In this document: piece after piece, positions 55,268-64,000 of the stretch
How positions within the stretch are numbered: position 1 is the first letter of the stretch
Layout: every line of letters starts with the position of its first letter
Source: Mastigias papua
Taxonomy: Eukaryota; Cnidaria; Scyphozoa; Rhizostomeae; Mastigiidae
Length of the DNA stretch: 64,000 nucleotides
Direction: 5' to 3'
Assembly: GCA_964019165.1 (NCBI GenBank)
Contig: OZ025281.1
Span: 12,335,888 to 12,399,887, forward strand
Program-made: the position numbers and the translations under genes
Notes under the pieces: model-generated
What the model saw: the letters and a program-made list of their open reading frames with translations, nothing else
What the model was told of the DNA's origin: nothing
Database searches by the model: none

Positions 55268-56069
55268 AAGGTCACATTGCAACTTTCCTGTGTCGTTGTA
55301 AATCTTCAAATTTTGATGAAACTAGGTTCACTCCTTTTTTATAAGAACAATTTTGTAAGACCAACAACCTCAAATTTGTTGGGAAATTAAAAGAAAATTA
55401 AGAACAAATCGAGGCTGAAGTACTATCGCAAATTGTATTTTTGCACAAAGATGCCTACACTGTCCAATAATACATTAACATGAAATGTCATTCCCTCATA
55501 AAATTAATACCTGTTTCATAGGCATCTAATCTTGCCTTGCATATTGTCTAATATCTAAATTGTCTAGACCCCACAAATTTAAGAACAAATTTTATGAACA
55601 AGTCAGTCTCGAAAATTGAGATAAAATTAAGAACAGCCAATCTGAACCTCAATTTTACTGGTTCTTACAGAAAAAGAGCGCATAGGAGCCAGTTTCTCCA
55701 TCTTTGCATGAAGATCAATGATGGATTCTGCTACATTCTATTCTGCAAAACGGCGTTTTCCGCCATTCTGGAGGGCGTTACTTTGACAAAATTTTCCAGA
55801 CTCCCATTTTCCATCAGAAAGCCTATCAAAAACCACTATTTGGTATATACTTTTGCATAACATGTAACGCCCCCAGAAAGATTCTAATTTAACTTCTACA
55901 TCTGTGCCCCCCAATCCGGTTCAGCTGTCTACGGGCCTGTTTGTTGGATATCAAAAGATATGTTAAAGGCTGCGACGGAATGGAATCATCGTCAAGTGAT
56001 CAAGGGTTATGATACTTCTCAGAGAACTGGATATCCTAATTGGAGGAGACTCGACGAACTCCGATTTGA

Positions 56070-56227
56070 GTTCTTCCTCGCCTCCTCTCCGCATCGAGGT
56101 CGCTGCACATTGCACAGCTCATTTCCTTCTAACTAGAGATATGATCCTATTGGCTGTTCCAGCACGCTCTTCACAGCAATTAATTAAAACTGATACATAA
56201 GCAATAGACAACGCCCTAGCATGCAGT
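56070..56227. repeat. DIRS left inverted terminal repeat
   Basis: Pairs with 60396-60553. Contains ctgttccagcacgctcttca and ends atgctaggg-complement sequence. No target duplication can be seen, as expected for integration by a tyrosine recombinase. Confidence 0.92.
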
Positions 56228-56249
56228 ATTTTACCGAAAAGACAACCCA

Positions 56250-57352
56250 TGGACAAGTCCTAAATCGAGAGGAATGTCCAAGGACGGGTTGGGAAGGGTG
56301 GGTGCGCAGCGACCTCGATGCTACGAGGAGGCTCGGTAAACAGGACCAGTCGCCAGCTTGCAGAATGCAATCTATTAGTGCGTTTTGTTCCAGCACAAAT
56401 TAAGCAGATGCTCCTCTGACAATGTGTGCCCCAAAGGCTTTTATGTTTATCCCCGCAGCCTGCATGACTTCCCGAATCCAGCGAGCTAAAGTGTCGGTCA
56501 TGACAGGCTTGTGGGGAGGATGCCAGCTGAGGAATAATTGATTGTGTTTGCCCAGGCGAAATGTTTGCGTTTTGCAATGTAAAGTTGAAGGATTTCAACC
56601 GTTTGCAGTGGATCCTTGTCTGAAAGTGAGGGAAGTGTAATGACAAAATGTGGTCTTTGACGGGCTACTTTCAAATCATTAAAAATATAGAGATGAGTTG
56701 CAGAAGGGCAGAATTTAATGTGTCTCACATCAATCAATGACAGCGTATGAATTCGTTGAGTTGATATACAAGCCATGGCTGTTGCAAGTTTGAGAGAGAT
56801 GTCTTTTAGAGAAGATGTTGATGTAAGTTTCCAGTTAGCCAGGTAAAGCAATAAGTCCTTTGCATCCCACAACAGCGGGTATTTAGGTTGAGGTCTTCTC
56901 AAGTTCTTGACTCCTTGGACGAAACGAGAAATCAAAGAATGTTTTCCAATTTGGATATCCGGATAAAAAACAGACAGAGCACTGCGAGCTTTATTAATCT
57001 GCGAATAACCAATGCCGCGTTCGTAGAGTGTTGTTAAAAATTCTAAAACTGTAGTAACTGAGGGTAAACTGGAGTCGAAGTCCCGTTCAAAACAAAATGA
57101 AAGCCATTGTCGAAGGATGGATGAATAATTTTCCTCAGTGGTTTTCCTCCAGCTGGCCATGATGATGTCAAGAGTTTTCGTTGGAAGTTCTTTTGCAGAT
57201 AGCTGTTTGCTGATAATTTGCAAGCGATGAGGGTTAAGCGTGGTAGAAGAGGGTGCTTCGTGTCTGGATCCCATGGGCAACTGAGTAAATAAGAAACCGA
57301 TGGTAAGAGGATTGAAAAGTCCACAAAATAAGATGAAATTATTGGGAACCAA
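56250..57352 (-). pseudogene. DIRS tyrosine recombinase, disrupted
   Basis: The frame 57352-56498 holds the core-binding region (SWRKTTEENY, YSQINKARSALS) and the first catalytic Arg (STQRIHTLSL, near 56750). Near 56530 the frame shifts. The continuation has WHPPHKPVMTDTLARW and the H-x-x-R motif (AHIVRG), then a TAA near 56400, and beyond it ILQAGDWS. The catalytic Tyr region is not recognisable, so this copy is not active. Confidence 0.8.
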
Positions 57353-57354
57353 GG

Positions 57355-59100
57355 TTGGCTAGGCCAGAATGGAAAAATCAATAGCACAGTACAAGACTTA
57401 TTACTATTTAGTTTGTGCAAGATTTTACTTATTTGATTAAATAAAGGAAAAGCATAGCCATAGTTGTAAGCCCAGGATTGAGAAAATGCGTTCACTCCTT
57501 TACAAAATGGGTCTGGTCACCATGAAAAATATGTCGGTAATTTATTGTTCAACCTACTAGCAAAGAGGTCTTTATCTGGTGTGCCAGAGATACTGCACAA
57601 TTGTGCAAAAATGGCTGCATCGAGACTCCATTCAACGTTATCAATAAATTTCCTGGACAATTTGTCAGCTATTGTATTGTGAATACCAGGTATGTGAATA
57701 GCTGTTAAAGAAATTTTGTTATCAATACACCAGAGCCAAATTTTCCTGCTCAGATAATTCAGTGAGCCATTCCTACAGCCTCCAAATTTATTGATATAAG
57801 AAATGGCGGTAGTGTTGTCACATTGAATGCGAACAGAGTAACTGGAAATAAATTTCTGAAAGGCAAAAAGAGCAAACTGTATTGCTCTTAGTTCAAGAAA
57901 ATTGATGTGTCTCATTTTTTCTTTTCCCAGCCAGCGTCCACCGGTATGGGAAATTGATTTCCCCGCTTGAAACAGTGTAGCTCCCCATCCAAGTATGCTA
58001 GCATCTGTATAAATTTCAAATTGCCAGTTGTTAAACCCTATTATGTCAGAAATTGAACGACCATTGTGAGTAGATACATTGTCACGCCACCATTTAATTT
58101 CAGACCGAAGTTTTTGGGTCAAATAGATAACACGATCGTAAGATTGCGATTTATGTAGGTAGCGTATTTTGTATATTTCTAAATATCGAGTATGAAGTTG
58201 AGCATGTTGCACAGCCAGAAATGAGGATACGAATAACCCAATAAGTTTAGAGAAACGACGTATTGTGATCCTCTTTGCGGTAAGAAGTTGAGTGTACTCA
58301 TTCTCTATTCTCGCGATTTTTTGACTAGGTAAACTTATAGTGTAAGTCGAGCTATCAATAACGAATCCAAGGTGAATTATTTGAGTAGCGGGGGTAACTG
58401 AAGATTTTTCTTCGTTAATGGTGAATCCAAGAGATTTGAGGAGAGTCATGGCTCTCTCTGTATGAATCTCCAGTTTCTCGCAAGAATTATCTAAATATAA
58501 GCTGTCATCGATATAATATGTACAGCTAATCCCTTCACGTCTGAGTTGTGAGAAAATAGGTTTCATAATTTTCGTGAAATAAAGTGGTGCAAGGCTCAAT
58601 CCGAAGCAAAGGCATTGATATTTGTATAATTGGCCCTTCCATAGAAAGCTGAGATATTTGCGTGATGATTTAGCAATAGGTAGTGAGAAATACGCATCTT
58701 TGAGATCAAGAGATGTCATAAACATGTTCCGTTTTATGAGTGGTAGTATTGTCATGATATGTTCCATTTTGAAATGGACTTTTTTCAAGTATCTGTTCAA
58801 ATGTTTTAGGTTTATGATAGTTCGCAGGCCACCAGACTTCTTCGGCCTCGTAAAGATGTTTGAAACAAACTGATTTGGCACGGGGTCCACAAGTTGGATA
58901 GCCCCTTTCTGTAACAAAGTGCGTATTTCTTTATCGATGCTTTGCATCTCGTTTTCACTAAAATCAATAGTTTTTGGAATATAGAGCTGGGTAGGTGGAA
59001 TTATGAAGTTGAGGCGAATCCCACTAACAGTATTAAGTACAAACTTATTGCTAGTTAGATTATTCCAATTCTTAAGGAAAAGCTTCGTACTGGTAATTAC
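57355..59100 (-). pseudogene. DIRS reverse transcriptase and RNase H, one nonsense codon
   Basis: RT: GAIQLVDP, SLDLKDAYFSLP, CLCFGLSLAP and catalytic YIDDSLY (about 58510). RNase H: YTDASILGWGA (about 58005), HINFLELRA and CDNTTAISY (about 57810). A TGA at 57519-57517 falls in a FSW-stop-PDP context where relatives have Arg, so CGA to TGA is likely. The same frame stays open after it (VNAFSQSW, FPFWPSQPWFP) down to about 57355. Upstream of the ATG at 58947 the frame is open back to about 59100 and overlaps the end of gag. Confidence 0.85.
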
Positions 59101-59111
59101 CTGTTTTTCGT

Positions 59112-60368
59112 TTATTTCTGTGGAGTTTTCTTGGCAAAGCTGTTTGTAGTTGCTGACTGTCTAGGATACTGTCGATATCTCCAAGAATTGTGCGTCTGGT
59201 TTCGGAAGTTTAAATGACCATTAGATGAGGACGTGGAACGGTTACCGGTGGTACAAAATCGATTTGTTGGACAGCTACTCGGAAAGCTACCACGACCAGA
59301 TGCAAAACTTCGCGTCATTTTCTGAGAGGATTGGATAGATTTAGCTGATTCTAGAACAATATCCCCAAATAGAAAATTGGTTACCGGGGTTTTTGAACCA
59401 CACAAAGAATGAAACCGTGGGTTCATTGCCGGCTTTAGAAGATCTCTTCGTCGATAGGACGATTCAAGGAAAGCGTTCCCCAACAGAGCTACACATGAGT
59501 CTAGTTCTGCAAAGAGCTTTGGAAATAGTAGAGCGAACTGATCTGGATTGAAGTTAAAATGAAGAAGATTCTCCTTTATTTGTACAACCCCAGTGAGGCC
59601 TTTAGCCAAGAGGGCTTGTGCATTCTGAAGGCGTTTGTCGTGCTCTTTGCTTTCTTTGGGTAACTGAGCCCAAAGGTTGTGGTTTATCGTTGGCACACTT
59701 AGTGCTGGGCAATTCTCAGGCCGTTTAAAGGCGTCCTTAAATTTATTAAACTCAGAGCTAAGAATGCGTTTTTTGCAGCAGTCCTCTACATAGCTAGCGT
59801 TAGCTTGAGAGATAGGTGGGCCTACTGCTTCGTCTTCAACAAAATGAAGTTTCACTCCTTGTTACTCAACCAACTGGACATTTGTCAAGGGCAGTTGAGC
59901 GAGGGAGTTTGGAAATTGTGGAATGAAATTACCGTCAGTCATTTCAGAGATGAGTGACATTGGTGAGGCAGCCATTGGCATTTGCCCTTCCAATACCTCT
60001 ACATCACGCAAAATGGGGAACTGATCCCCGGGATGATTACAGGCAAACTGATTGCCATTTTGTAGTGTCGAAATTTCATTCAAACCGTCATTTATGGGGT
60101 TAGTGAGAAACTGATTCTCTGACCCCTCTAGACCTGAAATCGGTTTTCTTTTCTTACTTGCTGGAGCGATGGAATCCTGAAGTAAAGCTACCAAATTTGA
60201 CATTTTGGTCTGCATCCCCGTCACCTGTGATCTGAGGTCGTTGAATTGAGATTGGGAGACGAATTTCCTTTTAGTTGAAGTTTTTGTGCATGATTCTCTG
60301 TCTTGCTCAGCATCCTGAGGCTCTTCGGTGTTCTTCGCCATATCTTTTTCCATCTTATGCTGTCTCAA
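59112..60368 (-). pseudogene. DIRS gag-like ORF, one nonsense codon
   Basis: A single frame is broken by TAA at 59864-59862. The N-terminal part is polar with a basic patch (KKRKP). The C-terminal part has a conserved-looking helical region (LWAQLPKE, LLPKLFAELD-like) and a Ser/Asn/Arg-rich tail. Position before RT and the composition are the basis for the gag call. Confidence 0.68.
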
Positions 60369-60395
60369 ATGTTACTGGAACGGCGCTCGGAAAAA

Positions 60396-60553
60396 ACTGC
60401 ATGCTAGGGCGTTGTCTATTGCTTATGTATCAGTTTTAATTAATTGCTGTGAAGAGCGTGCTGGAACAGCCAATAGGATCATATCTCTAGTTAGAAGGAA
60501 ATGAGCTGTGCAATGCGCAGCGACCTCGATGCGGAGAGGAGGCGAGGAAGAAC
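60396..60553. repeat. DIRS right inverted terminal repeat
   Basis: Inverted copy of 56070-56227. The gag-like ORF starts about 28 bp inside it. Confidence 0.92.
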
Positions 60554-60768
60554 CTAAAGGTGTAGACTGTAGGAAAAACATGCGGTTGCGCAGAAGAGCT
60601 TATCACACTAAAGGGCCAAATTTCATTTGGCATTTTGATGGTCATGACAAGGTGAAGTCCTTTGGGCTTAGTATACACGCTTGTATTGATCAGGGGCCGC
60701 GCATTGATTTCAAAAGTGGGGGGGGCAAGCTTATAAATATACCTCGTAATATGTTTTTGTAATTCTCG

Positions 60769-60890
<122 letters not shown>

Positions 60891-60931
60891 TTATGCATAG
60901 TTATATTACTGATTATGATTGTGGTTTAGGC

Positions 60932-61276
60932 CAGTGTTTCCCAACCATTTTTATGCTATGGCACCTGTTCTACATAAAAAAATCACACAGGATGCCACCA
61001 TATAAATATCTGAAAATACACAGCTAGTGACGTACAGCCCCTGGTTGTTTCCTTACTTCCTAATATATTTATCAATCGCTTATCACTGCCGCTGTCTCTC
61101 AAAGCATCAATGATTACTGCAGTCAGTTCATTAAGATAGACATATAACGATTCATTATCTGCGTGGAATCAGTAATTTTTTGACAAATGAAGCGAGATTT
61201 GGCAGTTTTTCACAGCTCACCTGATGATCTCTTACGTTACACTAGTGTGCCCCGGCACAGAGGTTGGGAGACACTG
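60932..61276. repeat. hAT-type MITE
   Basis: CAGTGTTTCCCAACC at the left and, reversed, CAGTGTCTCCCAACC at the right. The flanking 8-mers gtttaggc and ctttggac match at five of eight positions, a possible old 8-bp duplication. Confidence 0.6.
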
Positions 61277-61299
61277 CTTTGGACAAAAAGTATAGAAGT

Positions 61300-61658
61300 C
61301 TAAATTTTAAGGTCTCTGTCCAGTTGTTGAAGCTATTGGGCCTTAAATCGCTCTCTGTAAACAAACCAAATTCCCTTCTGCGATTTGGACGCTTTTCAAC
61401 AAATTCATTAGCAACTTTGACCAGTGGTAGCTTATGTACAAGAGGGTTGCTTGAATTCAAAATAGAAAGTGAGTTGAATCTCCGTTGTTTCATTGTTGAC
61501 CGTAGCCATGTTTTAATTCTTCTGGCTATAGAAAAAGATCTTTCAGGTGTCACAGTCGTAGTACCACTGACCAATACAACTTTCACAATGGAAACGATAT
61601 TTGGTATTAGTGATCTTTTGGTTTTAGAAATGGCTTGAAGATTGGTTAAAATATACAC
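61300..61658 (-). pseudogene. hAT transposase C-terminal (dimerisation) fragment
   Basis: The frame contains TPERSFSIARRIKTWLRSTM, RFNSLSIL and, after a gap, NEFVEKRPNRRREFGLF. This is the C-terminal hAT dimerisation signature seen in hAT transposases and ZMYM1-like host proteins. No upstream catalytic domain is visible, so it is a fragment. It adjoins the MITE above and could be its relative. Confidence 0.7.
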
Positions 61659-61944
61659 GAAAGCATGATATCGAAAGTCAACAAAAACACGTAATGTTTT
61701 CTTTTGTCACCACACAGAAGGTCAGGGAATGTAAGCCAACGAAAATCAATGATCACAGGCTTATTATAATCAACCTACTGCTGATGGTAACTTTTTAATA
61801 TCAGAGCTAATCTTTTACAGGAATGAAAAGAGCCATAAAAGCCAAAAAGCCTAATAAATCGTCTAAGCCAAACTAAATTTTCTTGGCCAAAAAAGTTCAC
61901 AAAAAGTCAAATTTCTGGAATTTGGCTTAGATAAAGCCAATGCA

Positions 61945-62790
61945 CCAATTCTGGAAATGATAAGACAATAAGGAAATAATCTACATCAAACTAAGTATCT
62001 AACTGATGTATTAAAAAGGCTCGGTATGGAAAATTGCAATACAATAGCAACTCCTCAAGAACAAATTACAGTGCTGATGCAGAATGAAGGGAAGTCTGTT
62101 AACAGGCAAGAATATCAAACTTTAATTGGAAGTTCAACCTTTGCAGCTACAGACACTCTCGACCAGACATTGCTCAAGCACTAGAGTCAGTTTATCAGCT
62201 TTAGTCAAATCCCAGCCAAGTTCATTGGATAGCAGCTAAAAGAATACTTCGGTATGTCGGAGGAACAGTTGGTTTCGGAATACAGTTTAATGGAGCTAAA
62301 GATTACAGTGTAAAGCTAGAAAGGTATGTCGATGCAGATTGGGGCAGCAATCCTAACGGTAGAAAGTCTCAGTCAAGCCATGCATATTTTCTATGTGGTG
62401 GATTAATTAGCTGGACAAGCAAGAAGCAACCAGTAGTAGCTCTTTCGTCCACTGAGGCAGAATATATTGCTGCTAGCTTTGCATTGCAAGAAGCGCTATG
62501 GCTACGATCATTGTTGAGAGATATGAATCTCAAACAAGAACAGCCTACGGTAATCCATGAAGATAATCAAGGAGCTATAGCTTTATGCAGCAATCCAAAA
62601 TTCCACTCACGTACCAAACACATTGACATCAGAAATCATTACATCCGAGAAGAGATTGACAGCAAAGAAGTACAGTTGAAGTATTGTCCAACAGAGGACA
62701 TGATAGCAGGTGTGTTCATATAGCCATCAGGCAAGACAAAATTCCAAAGATTCAGAGATCAAATGGGAATCTTGAATTCAATCTGAACAA
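61945..62790 (+). pseudogene. Ty1/copia retrotransposon fragment (end of RT and RNase H)
   Basis: YLTDVLKRLGMENC and RQEYQTLIGS (62010-62135) are in one frame; after a shift and a TAG near 62202, VHWIAAKRILRYVGGT, DADWGSNPNGRKS, SWTSKKQPVVALSSTEAEY, EALWLRSLL, HEDNQGAIAL and KHIDIRNHYIREEI follow to 62723. These are the standard copia RNase H landmarks. The ADIFTK-like end is altered (IAGVFI-stop). LTRs are not identified. Confidence 0.85.
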
Positions 62791-62881
62791 TGCATTTATG
62801 TGACTATATACTACATCTATACGCTTGAACATGATTTAGTTTTGTAGTTCTTTTAGCATTTTCGAGTAGGAGTATTGAAAT

Positions 62882-63167
62882 ATGTAAAGAACGAAAATAG
62901 AAAAGAACTTCACACATGTCAATCATGGACACTAGTCTTATTGTTTACGTAATTCAGTGTGTTCTGTTTCATGCTTGTATAATCGAAAAGCTCGTAAGTT
63001 TTTCTGTGTTTAACTTCATATTTTACACAAATCTAAAAAGATGAATTTCTTGTGAGATTTAATGTATATACCATGGTGACAAAGGATAATGTGAAGAAAG
63101 TTGTGTTGGAAAAAGCAAAACAGGAGTTGATATCTAAGTCATATTTGATGATAGGTACATGGCAGGA
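62882..63167 (+). repeat. Left arm of a 286-bp inverted repeat
   Basis: Matches the reverse complement of 63715-64000 with a single visible difference (t/c near 63151). The arm includes the start of the HECT-like frame. Confidence 0.95.
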
Positions 63168-63654
63168 TATTGTCCAAGAACTGAAATCCAGTGCTGAATT
63201 TAGCAGTATTGAGGTTTTGCAGTCTTTTTACTAAAAACTAAAAGCAACTGTAAAGAAAGTTCTCAGTAACATGAAAGCCAAGCCTAAGAATGATGGTGAA
63301 AGGGATGCTTTCAAGTATCTCCAACGATTTGTAAGAGGCTTAGATGCTGGAAAGCTTGCCGAGTCTCTGCTCCTCACAACTGCAACAGATGGGATGATGG
63401 AAAATGAATTGAAAGTGATTTTTGCAAGGAATGAAGGTCTCAGTTCCAGACCAATAGCACACAACTGTGAACCTGTTTTAGAGCTTTTTTCTACAACTAA
63501 AAAAACAACAAACATACAAACGACAAAACTACGATTACATTTTATTGTAGCACCTGCAGCGAGAAAAACACACAGTCACCAAGTTCCCACTGCAGATGCT
63601 ACTTGCAATTTCTCTTTAATAACTCCAATGTTTCCCAGGGTGCAATCCATGTAA
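63052..63654 (+). pseudogene. HECT-like domain fragment with one stop
   Basis: The frame from 63052 is interrupted by TAA at 63232-63234 and then continues in the same frame to 63654. It reads VVLEKAKQELISKSYL, then after the stop FKYLQRFVRGLDAGKLAESLL and ARNEGLSSRPIAHNCEPVLEL. From memory the LxRFVxGLD...RPIxHxCxxVLEL pattern is that of the HECT-like segment in expanded invertebrate and fish gene families related to G2E3. The usual continuation to the catalytic Cys is absent. Best read as a fragment or pseudogene, possibly mobile-element cargo. Confidence 0.5.
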
Positions 63655-63714
63655 GCCTCACATCAGCTGTAAAGCAGAGAACAATGACTTATTAGCTTAT
63701 TTCCTTAGAAAATT

Positions 63715-64000
63715 TCCTGCCATGTACCTATCATCAAATGTGACTTAGATATCAACTCCTGTTTTGCTTTTTCCAACACAACTTTCTTCACATTATCCTT
63801 TGTCACCATGGTATATACATTAAATCTCACAAGAAATTCATCTTTTTAGATTTGTGTAAAATATGAAGTTAAACACAGAAAAACTTACGAGCTTTTCGAT
63901 TATACAAGCATGAAACAGAACACACTGAATTACGTAAACAATAAGACTAGTGTCCATGATTGACATGTGTGAAGTTCTTTTCTATTTTCGTTCTTTACAT
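63715..64000 (-). repeat. Right arm of the 286-bp inverted repeat (cut by window edge)
   Basis: Reverse complement of 62882-63167. The outer end coincides with the window edge, so the real arm may be longer. Confidence 0.95.

Larger units (their letters stand above)
56070..60553 (-). mobile_element. DIRS-type tyrosine-recombinase retrotransposon, full length
   Basis: 158-bp inverted terminal repeats (56070-56227 and 60396-60553) are nearly identical: left gttcttcctcgcctcctctc, reversed right the same. Between them on the minus strand run a gag-like ORF, RT with RNase H, and a tyrosine recombinase. A segment at 56307-56340 (gcgcagcgacctcgatgc) repeats the outer end of the right repeat, as expected of the internal complementary region used by DIRS elements to make circles. 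Element length about 4.48 kb. It carries several stops and a frameshift (see parts). Confidence 0.92.

Overview
This is eukaryotic, almost certainly metazoan, nuclear DNA. Coding sequence is split into short exons with GT/AG borders. The rest is AT-rich intron or intergenic sequence, microsatellites and many decayed or nearly intact transposable elements. No bacterial-style operon or CRISPR is visible. A connexin-like four-helix protein, together with Penelope-like, DIRS, LINE, copia and hAT-type elements, points to a marine invertebrate. Since connexins outside vertebrates are known from tunicates, an ascidian is my best guess, held weakly.

Layout. (1) 0.97-2.64 kb, minus: first two coding exons of an IQANK1-like gene that runs off the left edge. 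(2) 3.99-7.24 kb, minus: a complete seven-exon ribonucleotide reductase small subunit (RRM2, 373 aa) with a TATA box and a cluster of CCAAT and E2F-like sites upstream. (3) 7.6-14 kb: no gene recognised; MITEs and a (GATAT)n satellite. (4) 14.25-28.0 kb, minus: a peroxisomal-type carnitine acyltransferase (CROT-like), 16 coding exons placed, last ~45 residues not found; introns carry MITEs. (5) 31.2-33.9 kb: a foldback element, a decayed LINE, a TTA-flanked DNA element and a MITE packed side by side. (6) 34.7-45.5 kb, plus: a divergent connexin-like gene whose membrane domain is one exon and whose cytoplasmic tail seems to be a series of small phase-1 cassette exons, two of them duplicates. 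A Penelope-like retroelement sits in a (TA)n tract between the duplicates. (7) 46-55 kb: a tRNA-derived SINE, a LINE relic, foldback repeats and two tandem arrays. (8) 56.07-60.55 kb, minus: a full-length DIRS-type retrotransposon with 158-bp inverted terminal repeats. (9) 60.9-64 kb: hAT and copia remnants, then a nearly perfect 286-bp-arm inverted repeat around a HECT-like fragment, cut by the right edge.

The three best-supported host genes (RRM2, CROT-like, IQANK1-like) have unrelated roles (dNTP synthesis, fatty-acyl transfer, probable calmodulin-binding scaffold), so there is no sign of a functional cluster. Exon models were built by hand from reading frame, phase and splice consensus; no alignment or RNA evidence was available.
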